Below are positions 1 through 5,196 of a DNA stretch of 8,119 nucleotides, one piece after another. The stretch's first letter is position 1, and each line of letters opens with the position of its first letter. Made by a program: the position numbers and the translations under genes. Under the pieces are notes generated by a model, which was not told where the DNA came from, searched no databases, and worked only from the letters and a program-made list of their open reading frames with translations. Origin of the DNA: Clostridiales bacterium (lineage in GTDB: Bacteria > Bacillota > Clostridia > Christensenellales > Christensenellaceae); assembly GCA_019420265.1 (NCBI GenBank), contig JAHZHM010000194.1, forward strand, positions 1 to 8,119, written 5' to 3'.

Positions 1-169
1 TATCGCAGAAAATGCAGGAGGGCTGATATTTTTTGAGCATGATAAACTCTCCGTCTACAAATATTTCCAGCGAATCTTTGATGTCGATATCCAGCGTGCG
101 GCGCAGTTCAACCGGGAGAACGATTCTGCCCAGCGTATCCACTGGACGTACAATGCCTGTAGATTTCAT
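1..169 (-). CDS. abrB: AbrB-family transition-state regulator, N-terminal part (runs off the left edge)
   Basis: This is a DNA-binding transcription regulator of the SpoVT/AbrB swapped-hairpin family. In Bacillus, AbrB represses stationary-phase and sporulation genes during growth. The 56 visible residues open with MKSTGIVRPVDTLGRIVLPV and continue with ELRRTLDI, the hallmark AbrB DNA-binding core (residues 1-45). The visible end, SCIFC (51-55), matches the start of a Cys-containing C-terminal tail that I recall from clostridial AbrB homologues; the remainder lies outside the window. The start is ATG at 169-167, preceded by a strong GGAGGT ribosome binding site (175-180). The family length is roughly 80-95 aa, so about a third is missing. 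It is divergent from spmA. In B. subtilis abrB is likewise on the strand opposite the neighbouring metS gene, which supports orthology. The family call is very secure. Strict orthology to abrB rather than a paralogue is likely but not proven. Confidence 0.93.
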   Translation of the reverse strand, partial: MKSTGIVRPVDTLGRIVLPVELRRTLDIDIKDSLEIFVDGEFIMLKKYQPSCIFCD

Positions 170-204
170 AACTGACCTCCGACAAATTAGTGCTTATAGA
201 ATAA

Positions 205-233
205 ATAATATCGATTTTTACAAAATTCGTCAA
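205..233 (-). promoter_or_regulatory. Sigma-A-type promoter of abrB
   Basis: Read on the minus strand, a -35 box TTGACG (233-228) and a -10 box TATTAT (210-205) are separated by exactly 17 nt. Each has one mismatch to consensus. Transcription would begin near 198, giving a short AT-rich leader of about 30 nt before the abrB start at 169. The promoter lies in the AT-rich abrB-spmA intergenic segment, which contrasts with the GC-rich genes. This is a pattern match only. Confidence 0.75.
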
Positions 234-286
234 TATCAATCAAAAAGTGTTTTTAAAATGGCACTAAAATGATGGGGTATTTCCTG

Positions 287-315
287 TCATTTTTTCGCCG
301 CACGGCCCGTATATT
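287..315 (+). promoter_or_regulatory. Candidate sigma-E-like (mother-cell) promoter of spmAB
   Basis: The sequence TCATTTT (287-293) is followed after 14 nt by CGTATATT (308-315). From memory, the B. subtilis sigma-E consensus is roughly kmATATT, 13-14 nt, then CATACAnT; the -10 matches at six of the seven specified positions and the -35 at all but one core position. No convincing sigma-A promoter is seen upstream of spmA. In B. subtilis spmAB is expressed under sigma-E, so the match makes biological sense, but short degenerate boxes match by chance fairly often. Confidence 0.4.
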
Positions 316-332
316 GCAGCAGGGGGAATCCT

Positions 333-914
333 ATGCTGAAATATATCTGGGCTTTTTTAATTGTCGCCGGGCTGATTGCCGGCATCGCCACGGGCAACGG
401 CGAGGCGGTTTCTGCCGCCGTGACGGATGGCGCTAAAACTGCCGCCGAGCTCTGCCTTTCCATGCTTGGGGCCTATACGCTTTATATGGGGCTGCTGGGC
501 GTGCTGGATGATGCCGGGGCTGTGAAGAGCTTGGCGCGCCATGCCACGGCTCCGCTCAAATTCATCTTTCCCGGCCTGAAGAACCAGAAGGCCAAAAGCT
601 ATATTGCGCTCAATATGGTGGCGAATTTTCTGGGCATGGGCAACGCGGCCACGCCCTTTGGCCTCAAAGGGATGCAGGAGCTGCAAAAGGAAAATAAAAA
701 CAAAGAGCGGGCCAGCGACCATATGTGCATGTTTGCCGTGCTCAACACGGCCTCTGTGCAGCTCATCCCGCTTTCGGTGATTGCGCTGCGCTCGGCCTGC
801 GGCTCGGCGGATGCCTCCTGGGTGACGCTGCCCACGCTGGTCGTCTCGGTGGTGACGGCAATTTTCACGGTGCTGCTGGCCAGAACCTGCGCCCAACTTG
901 GGAGGCGGCCATGA
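333..914 (+). CDS. spmA: Spore maturation protein A (nucleoside-recognition/Gate-domain membrane protein)
   Basis: This integral membrane protein is needed, with SpmB, for full dehydration of the spore core in Bacillus and Clostridium; its transported substrate is not established. The 193 residues match the usual SpmA length. Hydrophobic segments lie at about 4-21, 37-58, 89-107, 132-153 and 163-184. The conserved SpmA signature with NMVANFLGMGNAATPFGLK is at 94-112. The ATG at 333 is chosen because AGGGGG (321-326) sits 6 nt upstream and the protein starts directly with its first membrane segment. The stop overlaps the spmB start (ATGA, 911-914), so the two are translationally coupled. The likely sporulation-specific promoter is at 287-315. 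In B. subtilis spmAB follows dacB, but here no dacB is present and the pair stands alone between abrB and metG. Confidence 0.95.
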   Translation: MLKYIWAFLIVAGLIAGIATGNGEAVSAAVTDGAKTAAELCLSMLGAYTLYMGLLGVLDDAGAVKSLARHATAPLKFIFPGLKNQKAKSYIALNMVANFLGMGNAATPFGLKGMQELQKENKNKERASDHMCMFAVLNTASVQLIPLSVIALRSACGSADASWVTLPTLVVSVVTAIFTVLLARTCAQLGRRP

Positions 915-1435
915 GCGCGCTTCGCTGGCTTTCCACAGCCGCTCTGCCCATCTTCATTCTGCTGACGCTGGGCTATTCCTTCGCCAAGAAGAGAGATCCT
1001 TATGAGGCGTTTATTGAGGGCGCAAAGGGCGGTGCAGGCCTGGTGTTTCAGACGATGCCCTATGTCGTGGCCATGGTATTTGCGGTGGAGATTTTCAAGG
1101 CGTCCGGGCTGTTTGCGGCGGTGGGCCGGCTGTTGGCGCCTGTGCTGGGGCCGCTGGGCATCCCGCCGGAGGTGGTGCCCATCGCGATTCTGCGCCCCTT
1201 TTCGGGCGGCGGGACGCTGGGGCTGCTGGCCGGAGTTTTGGCGGAATACGGCGTGGATAGCTATATCGGCCGGGTGGCCTGCGTGTATATGGGCAGCGCG
1301 GAGACGCTTTTTTATGTCGTCTCGCTGTATATGGGCAGTGTGGGCGTGAAAAAGACGCGGTATGTCATCCCGGCGGCACTGCTTTCGGATTGCTTTGGCC
1401 TGGCGCTCTCCTGCCTGGTTTGCAGATTTTTTTGA
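911..1435 (+). CDS. spmB: Spore maturation protein B
   Basis: This is the partner of SpmA, with a role in spore core dehydration; the two probably act as a membrane complex. The start is ATG at 911, inside the spmA stop, with GGGAGG (899-904) as ribosome binding site. The frame stays open further upstream (to 725), but that part only overlaps spmA and has no homologous look. The 174-aa product has hydrophobic segments at about 8-22, 45-62, 65-84, 103-112 and 152-172. Conserved SpmB landmarks are YEAFIEGAKGG (31-41), LRPFSGGGTLGLL (94-106) and the MGSAETLFYV block (127-136), followed by MGSVGVKKTRY. It is the last gene of the unit: a strong intrinsic terminator begins 21 nt after the stop. Confidence 0.95.
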   Translation: MSALRWLSTAALPIFILLTLGYSFAKKRDPYEAFIEGAKGGAGLVFQTMPYVVAMVFAVEIFKASGLFAAVGRLLAPVLGPLGIPPEVVPIAILRPFSGGGTLGLLAGVLAEYGVDSYIGRVACVYMGSAETLFYVVSLYMGSVGVKKTRYVIPAALLSDCFGLALSCLVCRFF

Positions 1436-1456
1436 ATGAGCGGTGTTTTTTGATAG

Positions 1457-1486
1457 AAAAGCAGGCGGAAAGCCTGCTTTTGCTTT
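1457..1486 (+). terminator. Rho-independent terminator of spmAB
   Basis: A perfect inverted repeat AAAAGCAGGC / GCCTGCTTTT (1457-1466 and 1472-1481) with a 5-nt loop GGAAA is followed by further T residues (to 1486). The stem directly abuts the metG promoter: the -35 box starts at 1484, within the terminator tail. Confidence 0.88.
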
Positions 1487-1512
1487 ACTCAAAAGGCGGC
1501 TTGGAGTATAAT
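1484..1512 (+). promoter_or_regulatory. Sigma-A-type promoter of the metG-tatD operon
   Basis: TTTACT (1484-1489, four of six matches to TTGACA) and a perfect TATAAT (1507-1512) are separated by 17 nt. The predicted start is near 1519, which gives a leader of about 117 nt before metG. The promoter directly follows the spmAB terminator, so metG is transcribed independently of the sporulation pair. Confidence 0.72.
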
Positions 1513-1521
1513 AAAAGCTAC

Positions 1522-1622
1522 GGCATCGAAAATTTGGCCTGGGGACAGGATCCGGGATGCCAGCTTTGGAAGAAAACGATGCCAGGCTTTGCCGGCCGTT
1601 TCAAATATGGGCGCAATGCGCC
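1522..1622 (+). promoter_or_regulatory. Structured metG leader with competing hairpins
   Basis: In the predicted 5' untranslated region, GGCATC (1522-1527) can pair with GATGCC at 1556-1561, enclosing a smaller CCTG-GGGA-CAGG hairpin (1538-1549) with a GNRA-type loop. A second GATGCC copy (1578-1583) could compete for the same strand. That copy overlaps a bulged hairpin GCCAGGC-TTT-GCCGGC (1581-1596). A compact GGCGC-AAT-GCGCC hairpin (1610-1622) ends directly before the ribosome binding site AGAAGGAG. No T-box or SAM riboswitch consensus is present. Whether the leader is regulatory is unknown; only the pairing potential is visible. Confidence 0.4.
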
Positions 1623-1635
1623 AGAAGGAGAAACC

Positions 1636-3585
1636 ATGAGTAAGAAAACGTTTTACATCACAACGCCTATCTACTACCCCAGCGACAAGCTGCATATCGG
1701 CCACACCTATTGCACAGTGGCCGCAGACGCCATGGCGCGCTTCAAGCGGCAGACGGGCTATGATGTCATGTTCCTGACCGGGACGGATGAGCATGGCCAG
1801 AAGATAGAGAAAATCGCGAGGGAAAAGGGGATGCAGCCCAAAGAGTATGTCGATGGCATTGTGGCGGGCATTCAGGATCTCTGGCGGCTCATGAATATCT
1901 CCAACGACGATTTTATCCGCACGACAGAGCCGCGCCATGAGAAGGTCGTCCAGAAAATTTTCAAGCAGCTCTATGATCAGGGCGATATCTACAAAGGCGA
2001 ATACGAGGGCTGGTATTGCACGCCCTGTGAATCCTTCTGGCTGGATCGCCAGCTGGTGGACGGCAAATGCCCGGATTGCGGGCGGCCTGTGCAAAAAGCC
2101 AAGGAGGAGAGCTATTTCTTCCGTCTCTCCAAATATGCGGACAGGCTCATCAAGTATATCGAAGATCACCCGGATTTCATCCAGCCCGTCTCCCGGCGCA
2201 ACGAGATGCTGCAAAACTTCCTGCTGCCCGGCCTGGAGGATTTGGCCGTTTCCAGAACCTCCTTTAAATGGGGCATCCCGGTTACGTTCGACGAGGGGCA
2301 TGTCGTCTATGTTTGGGTGGACGCGCTTTCCAACTATATCACGGCGCTGGGCTACCTCTCGGAAGACGATTCCAAATTTAAAAAATACTGGCCGGCAGAT
2401 GTGCACCTGGTGGGCAACGAGATCATCCGCTTCCACACCATCATCTGGCCCATCATGCTGATGGCGCTGGGCGTGCCGCTGCCCGAGAAAGTCTATGGGC
2501 ATGGCTGGGTGATTTTGGAAGGCGGCAAGATGAGCAAATCCAAGGGCAATGTTATCGACCCAGTCAAGCTGGCAGAGCGCTATGGCGTGGATGCTCTGCG
2601 CTATTTCCTGCTGCGGGAGATGCCGCTTGGGAGCGACAGCCTGTTCTCCAACGAGATTCTCATTAACCGCATCAACTCGGATCTGGCAAACGATCTGGGC
2701 AACCTGCTTTCCCGCACGGTTTCCATGATCGAGAAATATTTTGGCGGCGTCATCGGCGCGCCATCCTGCCCCAATGACGAGCAGGATGGCCCTATCACGG
2801 CTATGGGCGCGGCGCTGCCCGGCAAAGTGGAAGAGCTGATGGACGGCATGCGCTTTGCCGATGCGCTGACGGCAATCTTTGAATACGTCGGCTCGCTCAA
2901 TAAGTATATCGATATCACAGCTCCCTGGGCGCTGGCAAAGGATGAGGCGAACAAAGAGCGCCTGGCCACGGTGATGTATCACCTGGCCGAGGGGCTGCGC
3001 ATTGTGGGCGTTTTGCTGGCCTCCTTCCTGCCGGATACGGCGGAGAACATCCGCGCGCAGCTGGGCGTGGATGCGGCGCAGTATGATTGGCAGAGCGTGC
3101 AGCAATACGGCGGGCTGCCGGAGGGGACGAAAGTCTGCAAGGGCGCGCCGCTCTTCCCGCGCATCGATGTCGCCAAAGAACTGGCCGAGCTGGAGGCCAT
3201 GAACAAAGCGCCTGCTGCCCCGGAAAAGGCAGAAGAGCCCAAGGAGCAAGCGCCCCAAAAGCCGGAAATTACCATCGACGAGTTCGACAAGATTCAGCTC
3301 AAGACGGCCAAAGTGCTGGCGGCGGAGAACATCGAGAAGAGCCGCAAACTGCTCAAGCTGACCATTCAGGTGGGCGATGAGCAGCGCACCATCGTCTCGG
3401 GCATTCGCGGCTCGTATACGGCAGAGCAGATGGTGGGAAAGACGATCGTCATCGTGGCCAATCTCAAGCCGGCCAAGCTGTGCGGCGTGCTCTCGCAGGG
3501 CATGATTCTGGCCGTGGGCGACGGAGACGAGCTGGGCCTTCTGACGACGGATAAACCCATGGCAGATGGGCTGGATGTAGGCTAA
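1636..3585 (+). CDS. metG: Methionyl-tRNA synthetase with C-terminal tRNA-binding domain
   Basis: This cytosolic enzyme charges tRNA-Met, elongator and initiator, with methionine using ATP. The protein is 649 aa. The class I Rossmann catalytic domain holds the HIGH motif (20-23) and KMSKS (298-302). The connective peptide carries one zinc knuckle formed by C128, C131, C145 and C148. A helical anticodon-binding domain covers about 370-510. A Pro/Glu/Lys-rich linker (about 518-544) leads to the EMAP/Trbp111-like tRNA-binding domain (545-649), which usually mediates dimerisation and tRNA retention. The length and domain order are those of the long Bacillus-type MetS. ATG at 1636 is chosen because AGAAGGAG (1623-1630) precedes it; the upstream in-frame extension crosses the promoter and the spmB terminator. 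It is followed 3 nt later by tatD. Confidence 0.97.
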   Translation: MSKKTFYITTPIYYPSDKLHIGHTYCTVAADAMARFKRQTGYDVMFLTGTDEHGQKIEKIAREKGMQPKEYVDGIVAGIQDLWRLMNISNDDFIRTTEPRHEKVVQKIFKQLYDQGDIYKGEYEGWYCTPCESFWLDRQLVDGKCPDCGRPVQKAKEESYFFRLSKYADRLIKYIEDHPDFIQPVSRRNEMLQNFLLPGLEDLAVSRTSFKWGIPVTFDEGHVVYVWVDALSNYITALGYLSEDDSKFKKYWPADVHLVGNEIIRFHTIIWPIMLMALGVPLPEKVYGHGWVILEGGKMSKSKGNVIDPVKLAERYGVDALRYFLLREMPLGSDSLFSNEILINRINSDLANDLGNLLSRTVSMIEKYFGGVIGAPSCPNDEQDGPITAMGAALPGKVEELMDGMRFADALTAIFEYVGSLNKYIDITAPWALAKDEANKERLATVMYHLAEGLRIVGVLLASFLPDTAENIRAQLGVDAAQYDWQSVQQYGGLPEGTKVCKGAPLFPRIDVAKELAELEAMNKAPAAPEKAEEPKEQAPQKPEITIDEFDKIQLKTAKVLAAENIEKSRKLLKLTIQVGDEQRTIVSGIRGSYTAEQMVGKTIVIVANLKPAKLCGVLSQGMILAVGDGDELGLLTTDKPMADGLDVG

Positions 3586-3588
3586 AAG

Positions 3589-4356
3589 ATGGAAATGCCA
3601 AAGAGAATCGATTCGCATGCGCACTTGCTGGATGAGAAGTTCGATGTGGATCGGCAGAAATTGATAGAAAATCTTTCGGAGGAGATGGAGGCGGTCATCG
3701 AATGCGCCTCCGCTCCGGAAGATTTTGAGAAAATTCTGGCGCTGACCCAGCGCTATGCGCTGATCTACGGCGCCGTGGGCGTGCATCCGACGGACGCAGA
3801 GCGCTTTGATGCGCAGACACCGGAACGCATTGCCGCTCTGCTGGCGCAGCCTAAGATTTTGGCCATCGGCGAAATCGGGCTGGATTACTACTGGTTCCCC
3901 GAAAAGCGGGAATTGCAGCAGCGCGTTCTGCGCTCGCAGATGGCGCTGGCAGGAGAGCAGGATGTGCCCGTGATTTTGCATAACCGAGAAGCCACCGGGG
4001 ATATGCTGGCGCTGCTGCGGGAATTTCCCGGGCAAAGGGGCGTCATGCACTGCTTTTCGGGCAGCGTGGAGACGGCGCGCACGCTGCTGGACATGGGCTA
4101 CTATCTGGGCTTTGGCGGCGCGCTGACCTTTGCAAACAACCGCAAAGGGGTGGAATCCGCGGCCTATGCGCCCATGGATCGCATCCTGTTGGAGACAGAC
4201 AGCCCCTATCTGGCGCCGGTGCCGCTGCGCGGCAAGCGCAATAACCCGGCCAACACCCGCTATGTGGCGGAAAAGCTGGCGGAAATCAAAGGCATTTCCG
4301 TGCAGGAAGTGGTGCAGGCGGCCAACGCCAATGCCAGGAAATTATTTGGATTTTAA
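3589..4356 (+). CDS. tatD: TatD-family metal-dependent deoxyribonuclease (YabD-like)
   Basis: This cytosolic TIM-barrel hydrolase belongs to the amidohydrolase superfamily; family members are 3'-5' DNases or RNases linked to DNA repair and nucleic acid turnover. The 255 aa are of normal family length. The metal ligands are all visible: H10 and H12 in the DSHAHL motif, E95 in IGEIGLDYYW, H131 in VILHNRE, H154 in MHCFSG and D204 in LLETDSPYLAP. It starts 3 nt after the metG stop and there is no clear Shine-Dalgarno sequence, so translation probably depends on reinitiation after metG. ATG at 3595 (residue 3) is an equally possible start. The metG-tatD order matches metS-yabD of B. subtilis. Substrate preference cannot be read from the sequence. 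Confidence 0.94.
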   Translation: MEMPKRIDSHAHLLDEKFDVDRQKLIENLSEEMEAVIECASAPEDFEKILALTQRYALIYGAVGVHPTDAERFDAQTPERIAALLAQPKILAIGEIGLDYYWFPEKRELQQRVLRSQMALAGEQDVPVILHNREATGDMLALLREFPGQRGVMHCFSGSVETARTLLDMGYYLGFGGALTFANNRKGVESAAYAPMDRILLETDSPYLAPVPLRGKRNNPANTRYVAEKLAEIKGISVQEVVQAANANARKLFGF

Positions 4357-4359
4357 AAA

Positions 4360-4386
4360 AGCGCCGGAAAAACCGGCGCTCTTTTT
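4360..4386 (+). terminator. Rho-independent terminator of metG-tatD
   Basis: The stem AGCGCCGG / CCGGCGCT (4360-4367 and 4373-4380) has an AAAAA loop and is followed by CTTTTT. It begins 3 nt after the tatD stop codon and is flanked by an A-run, so it could also work weakly in the opposite direction. Confidence 0.9.
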
Positions 4387-4417
4387 ATGGCGGCATGAGA
4401 GGGCGGGCATTTCGCAG

Positions 4418-4453
4418 GCCGCAAAAAAGCAAGAAGGCTTTTTGACTTGCGGC
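4418..4453. other. Imperfect hairpin between the converging genes
   Basis: Outer arms GCCGCA (4418-4423) and TGCGGC (4448-4453) and inner arms AAAAAGC (4424-4430) and GCTTTTT (4437-4443) form a long stem with a small bulge (GACT, 4444-4447) and an AAGAAG loop. The inner A/T-rich arms resemble a back-up terminator. It lies between the tatD terminator and the terminator of the minus-strand gene. Confidence 0.45.
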
Positions 4454-4494
4454 AAGGCGGCAGAGAGCCCCAAAAATTAAATCTGCCTGAAATC

Positions 4495-4527
4495 AAAAAA
4501 GAGGATGCGGCTGCATCCTCTTTTTTT
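4495..4527 (-). terminator. Bidirectional terminator after the 128-aa minus-strand gene
   Basis: The perfect repeat GAGGATGC / GCATCCTC (4501-4508 and 4513-4520) has a 4-nt loop and is extended by six A residues on the left and seven T residues on the right, giving a stem of about 14 bp. It starts 7 nt past the stop codon of the minus-strand gene. Because A and T runs flank both sides, it can terminate transcription from either direction. Confidence 0.87.
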
Positions 4528-4533
4528 GCCGGA

Positions 4534-4920
4534 TTATCTTGCGTAGATCAGGCGGGCATCTTCATCGTTGTAAAGATACCAGAAATGGCCTTTGGTGGGC
4601 TCGGGATGGCCATCTTCCGGGGGAAGGTTGGTGCCATCGAAGGTCATGTCGCATTTATCTGTTTTCTTCAGATAAAGCACATGGTGCTCATAGGAGCCGG
4701 TATTCGGGTCTTTATACCACTCTTCCCAGGGCAGGCCAGCTTCCAGCATATCCGGCGTGGGCACTGCGTGCACGATGAACTTGCCATCGAACCACTGATA
4801 TTTGCAGTACTGCTCGCTCGCCTCTTCCGTCAGGCCGCTTAAAACTTTCTCTGCGCCGAATCCCATATTGTCAAACGTCGCATAGCATCCATTCTCTTTG
4901 AGCATCTCTTTGAGTTTCAT
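4534..4920 (-). CDS. Hypothetical 128-aa soluble protein
   Basis: I do not recognise this protein. It is very likely a real gene: it has its own extended -10 promoter, an AGGAGG ribosome binding site (4934-4929) 8 nt before the ATG, and a terminator directly after the stop. The product starts MKLKEMLKENGC and has no signal peptide or membrane segment, so it is probably cytosolic. It is rich in aromatic and acidic residues (for example YQWFDGKF at 41-48, LPWEEWYKD at 63-71, HFWYLYNDEDARL at 112-124) and has three cysteines (C12, C39, C90) and an HH pair (79-80). These do not form an obvious metal or catalytic motif. The alternating aromatic-polar stretches suggest a compact, mainly beta fold. 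It lies between tatD and a PBP gene, in a separate transcription unit. No function is inferred. Confidence 0.82.
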   Translation of the reverse strand: MKLKEMLKENGCYATFDNMGFGAEKVLSGLTEEASEQYCKYQWFDGKFIVHAVPTPDMLEAGLPWEEWYKDPNTGSYEHHVLYLKKTDKCDMTFDGTNLPPEDGHPEPTKGHFWYLYNDEDARLIYAR

Positions 4921-4947
4921 AGAAGAACCCTCCTAATATTCATTTGT

Positions 4948-4961
4948 ATGGCAATCGCCAT
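4948..4961. repeat. 14-bp inverted repeat in the leader of the 128-aa gene
   Basis: ATGGC-AATC-GCCAT forms a perfect 5-bp dyad with a 4-nt spacer. It sits between the predicted transcription start (about 4968) and the ribosome binding site (4934-4929). It could be a short 5' hairpin in the mRNA or a repressor site just downstream of the promoter. Confidence 0.5.
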
Positions 4962-4974
4962 GGGTAATAAAAAC

Positions 4975-5003
4975 ATTATAGCATGTTTTGGCAAAGAACA
5001 ACA
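4975..5003 (-). promoter_or_regulatory. Extended -10 promoter of the 128-aa gene
   Basis: Read on the minus strand, TGCTATAAT gives a perfect -10 box (4980-4975) with an upstream TGn extension. The -35 region is weak: TGTTGT at 17 nt spacing (5003-4998), or TTGTTC at 15 nt (5001-4996). Extended -10 promoters tolerate a poor -35 box. The predicted start is near 4968. Confidence 0.65.
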
Positions 5004-5045
5004 GTAGCGGAGGAAAATTTTTCTCGCAGCGATGCGGGCCGCGGC

Positions 5046-5073
5046 AAAAGAAAACCGCCGGGATGCCCGGCGG
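5046..5073 (-). terminator. Rho-independent terminator of the PBP gene
   Basis: The inverted repeat CCGCCGGG / CCCGGCGG (5055-5062 and 5066-5073) has a 3-nt loop. On the minus strand it is followed by TTTTCTTTT (5054-5046). It lies 123 nt beyond the PBP stop, leaving an unusually long 3' region in between. Confidence 0.85.
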
Positions 5074-5125
5074 CTGTGTTGCTATCATTTAGGCGAGATG
5101 CCACCTTAGGCGGAGGGGGATGTTT

Positions 5126-5166
5126 TTCAATCGGCGGGAATCCCTGCTGATTGAAGCGCGTTCAAT
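5126..5166. repeat. Overlapping inverted repeats downstream of the PBP gene
   Basis: TTCAATCGGCGGG (5126-5138) and CCTGCTGATTGAA (5143-5155) form a 13-bp stem if read as plus-strand RNA, with two G-U pairs; on the minus strand those two positions become C-A mismatches. The right arm ATTGAA (5150-5155) can instead pair with TTCAAT at 5161-5166 across a GCGCG loop. The element lies between the PBP stop and its terminator and has no coding explanation that I trust. Confidence 0.45.
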
Positions 5167-5196
5167 GACGGGGCAAGAGCCCGATTGCAAATTGCA

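Noticed and set aside
725..910. Upstream extension of the spmB frame
   Set aside because: It overlaps spmA in another frame. ATG 911 has the ribosome binding site and gives the family-length protein.
599..1492. Minus-strand open frame opposite spmA and spmB
   Set aside because: It is antisense to two recognised genes and crosses the spmAB terminator. The product is basic and His/Gln-rich without family resemblance.
1519..1635. T-box or SAM riboswitch in the metG leader
   Set aside because: The leader is too short for a normal T-box, and neither the conserved T-box antiterminator bulge (TGGNACC) nor SAM-I core sequences can be found. Only generic hairpins remain.
1489..4050. Very long open frame (853 codons) on the minus strand opposite metG and tatD
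   Set aside because: It lies antisense to two clear genes with all catalytic motifs, crosses the metG promoter region, and its translation is His/Arg/Gln-rich without domain features. It is a shadow caused by GC-rich codon use.
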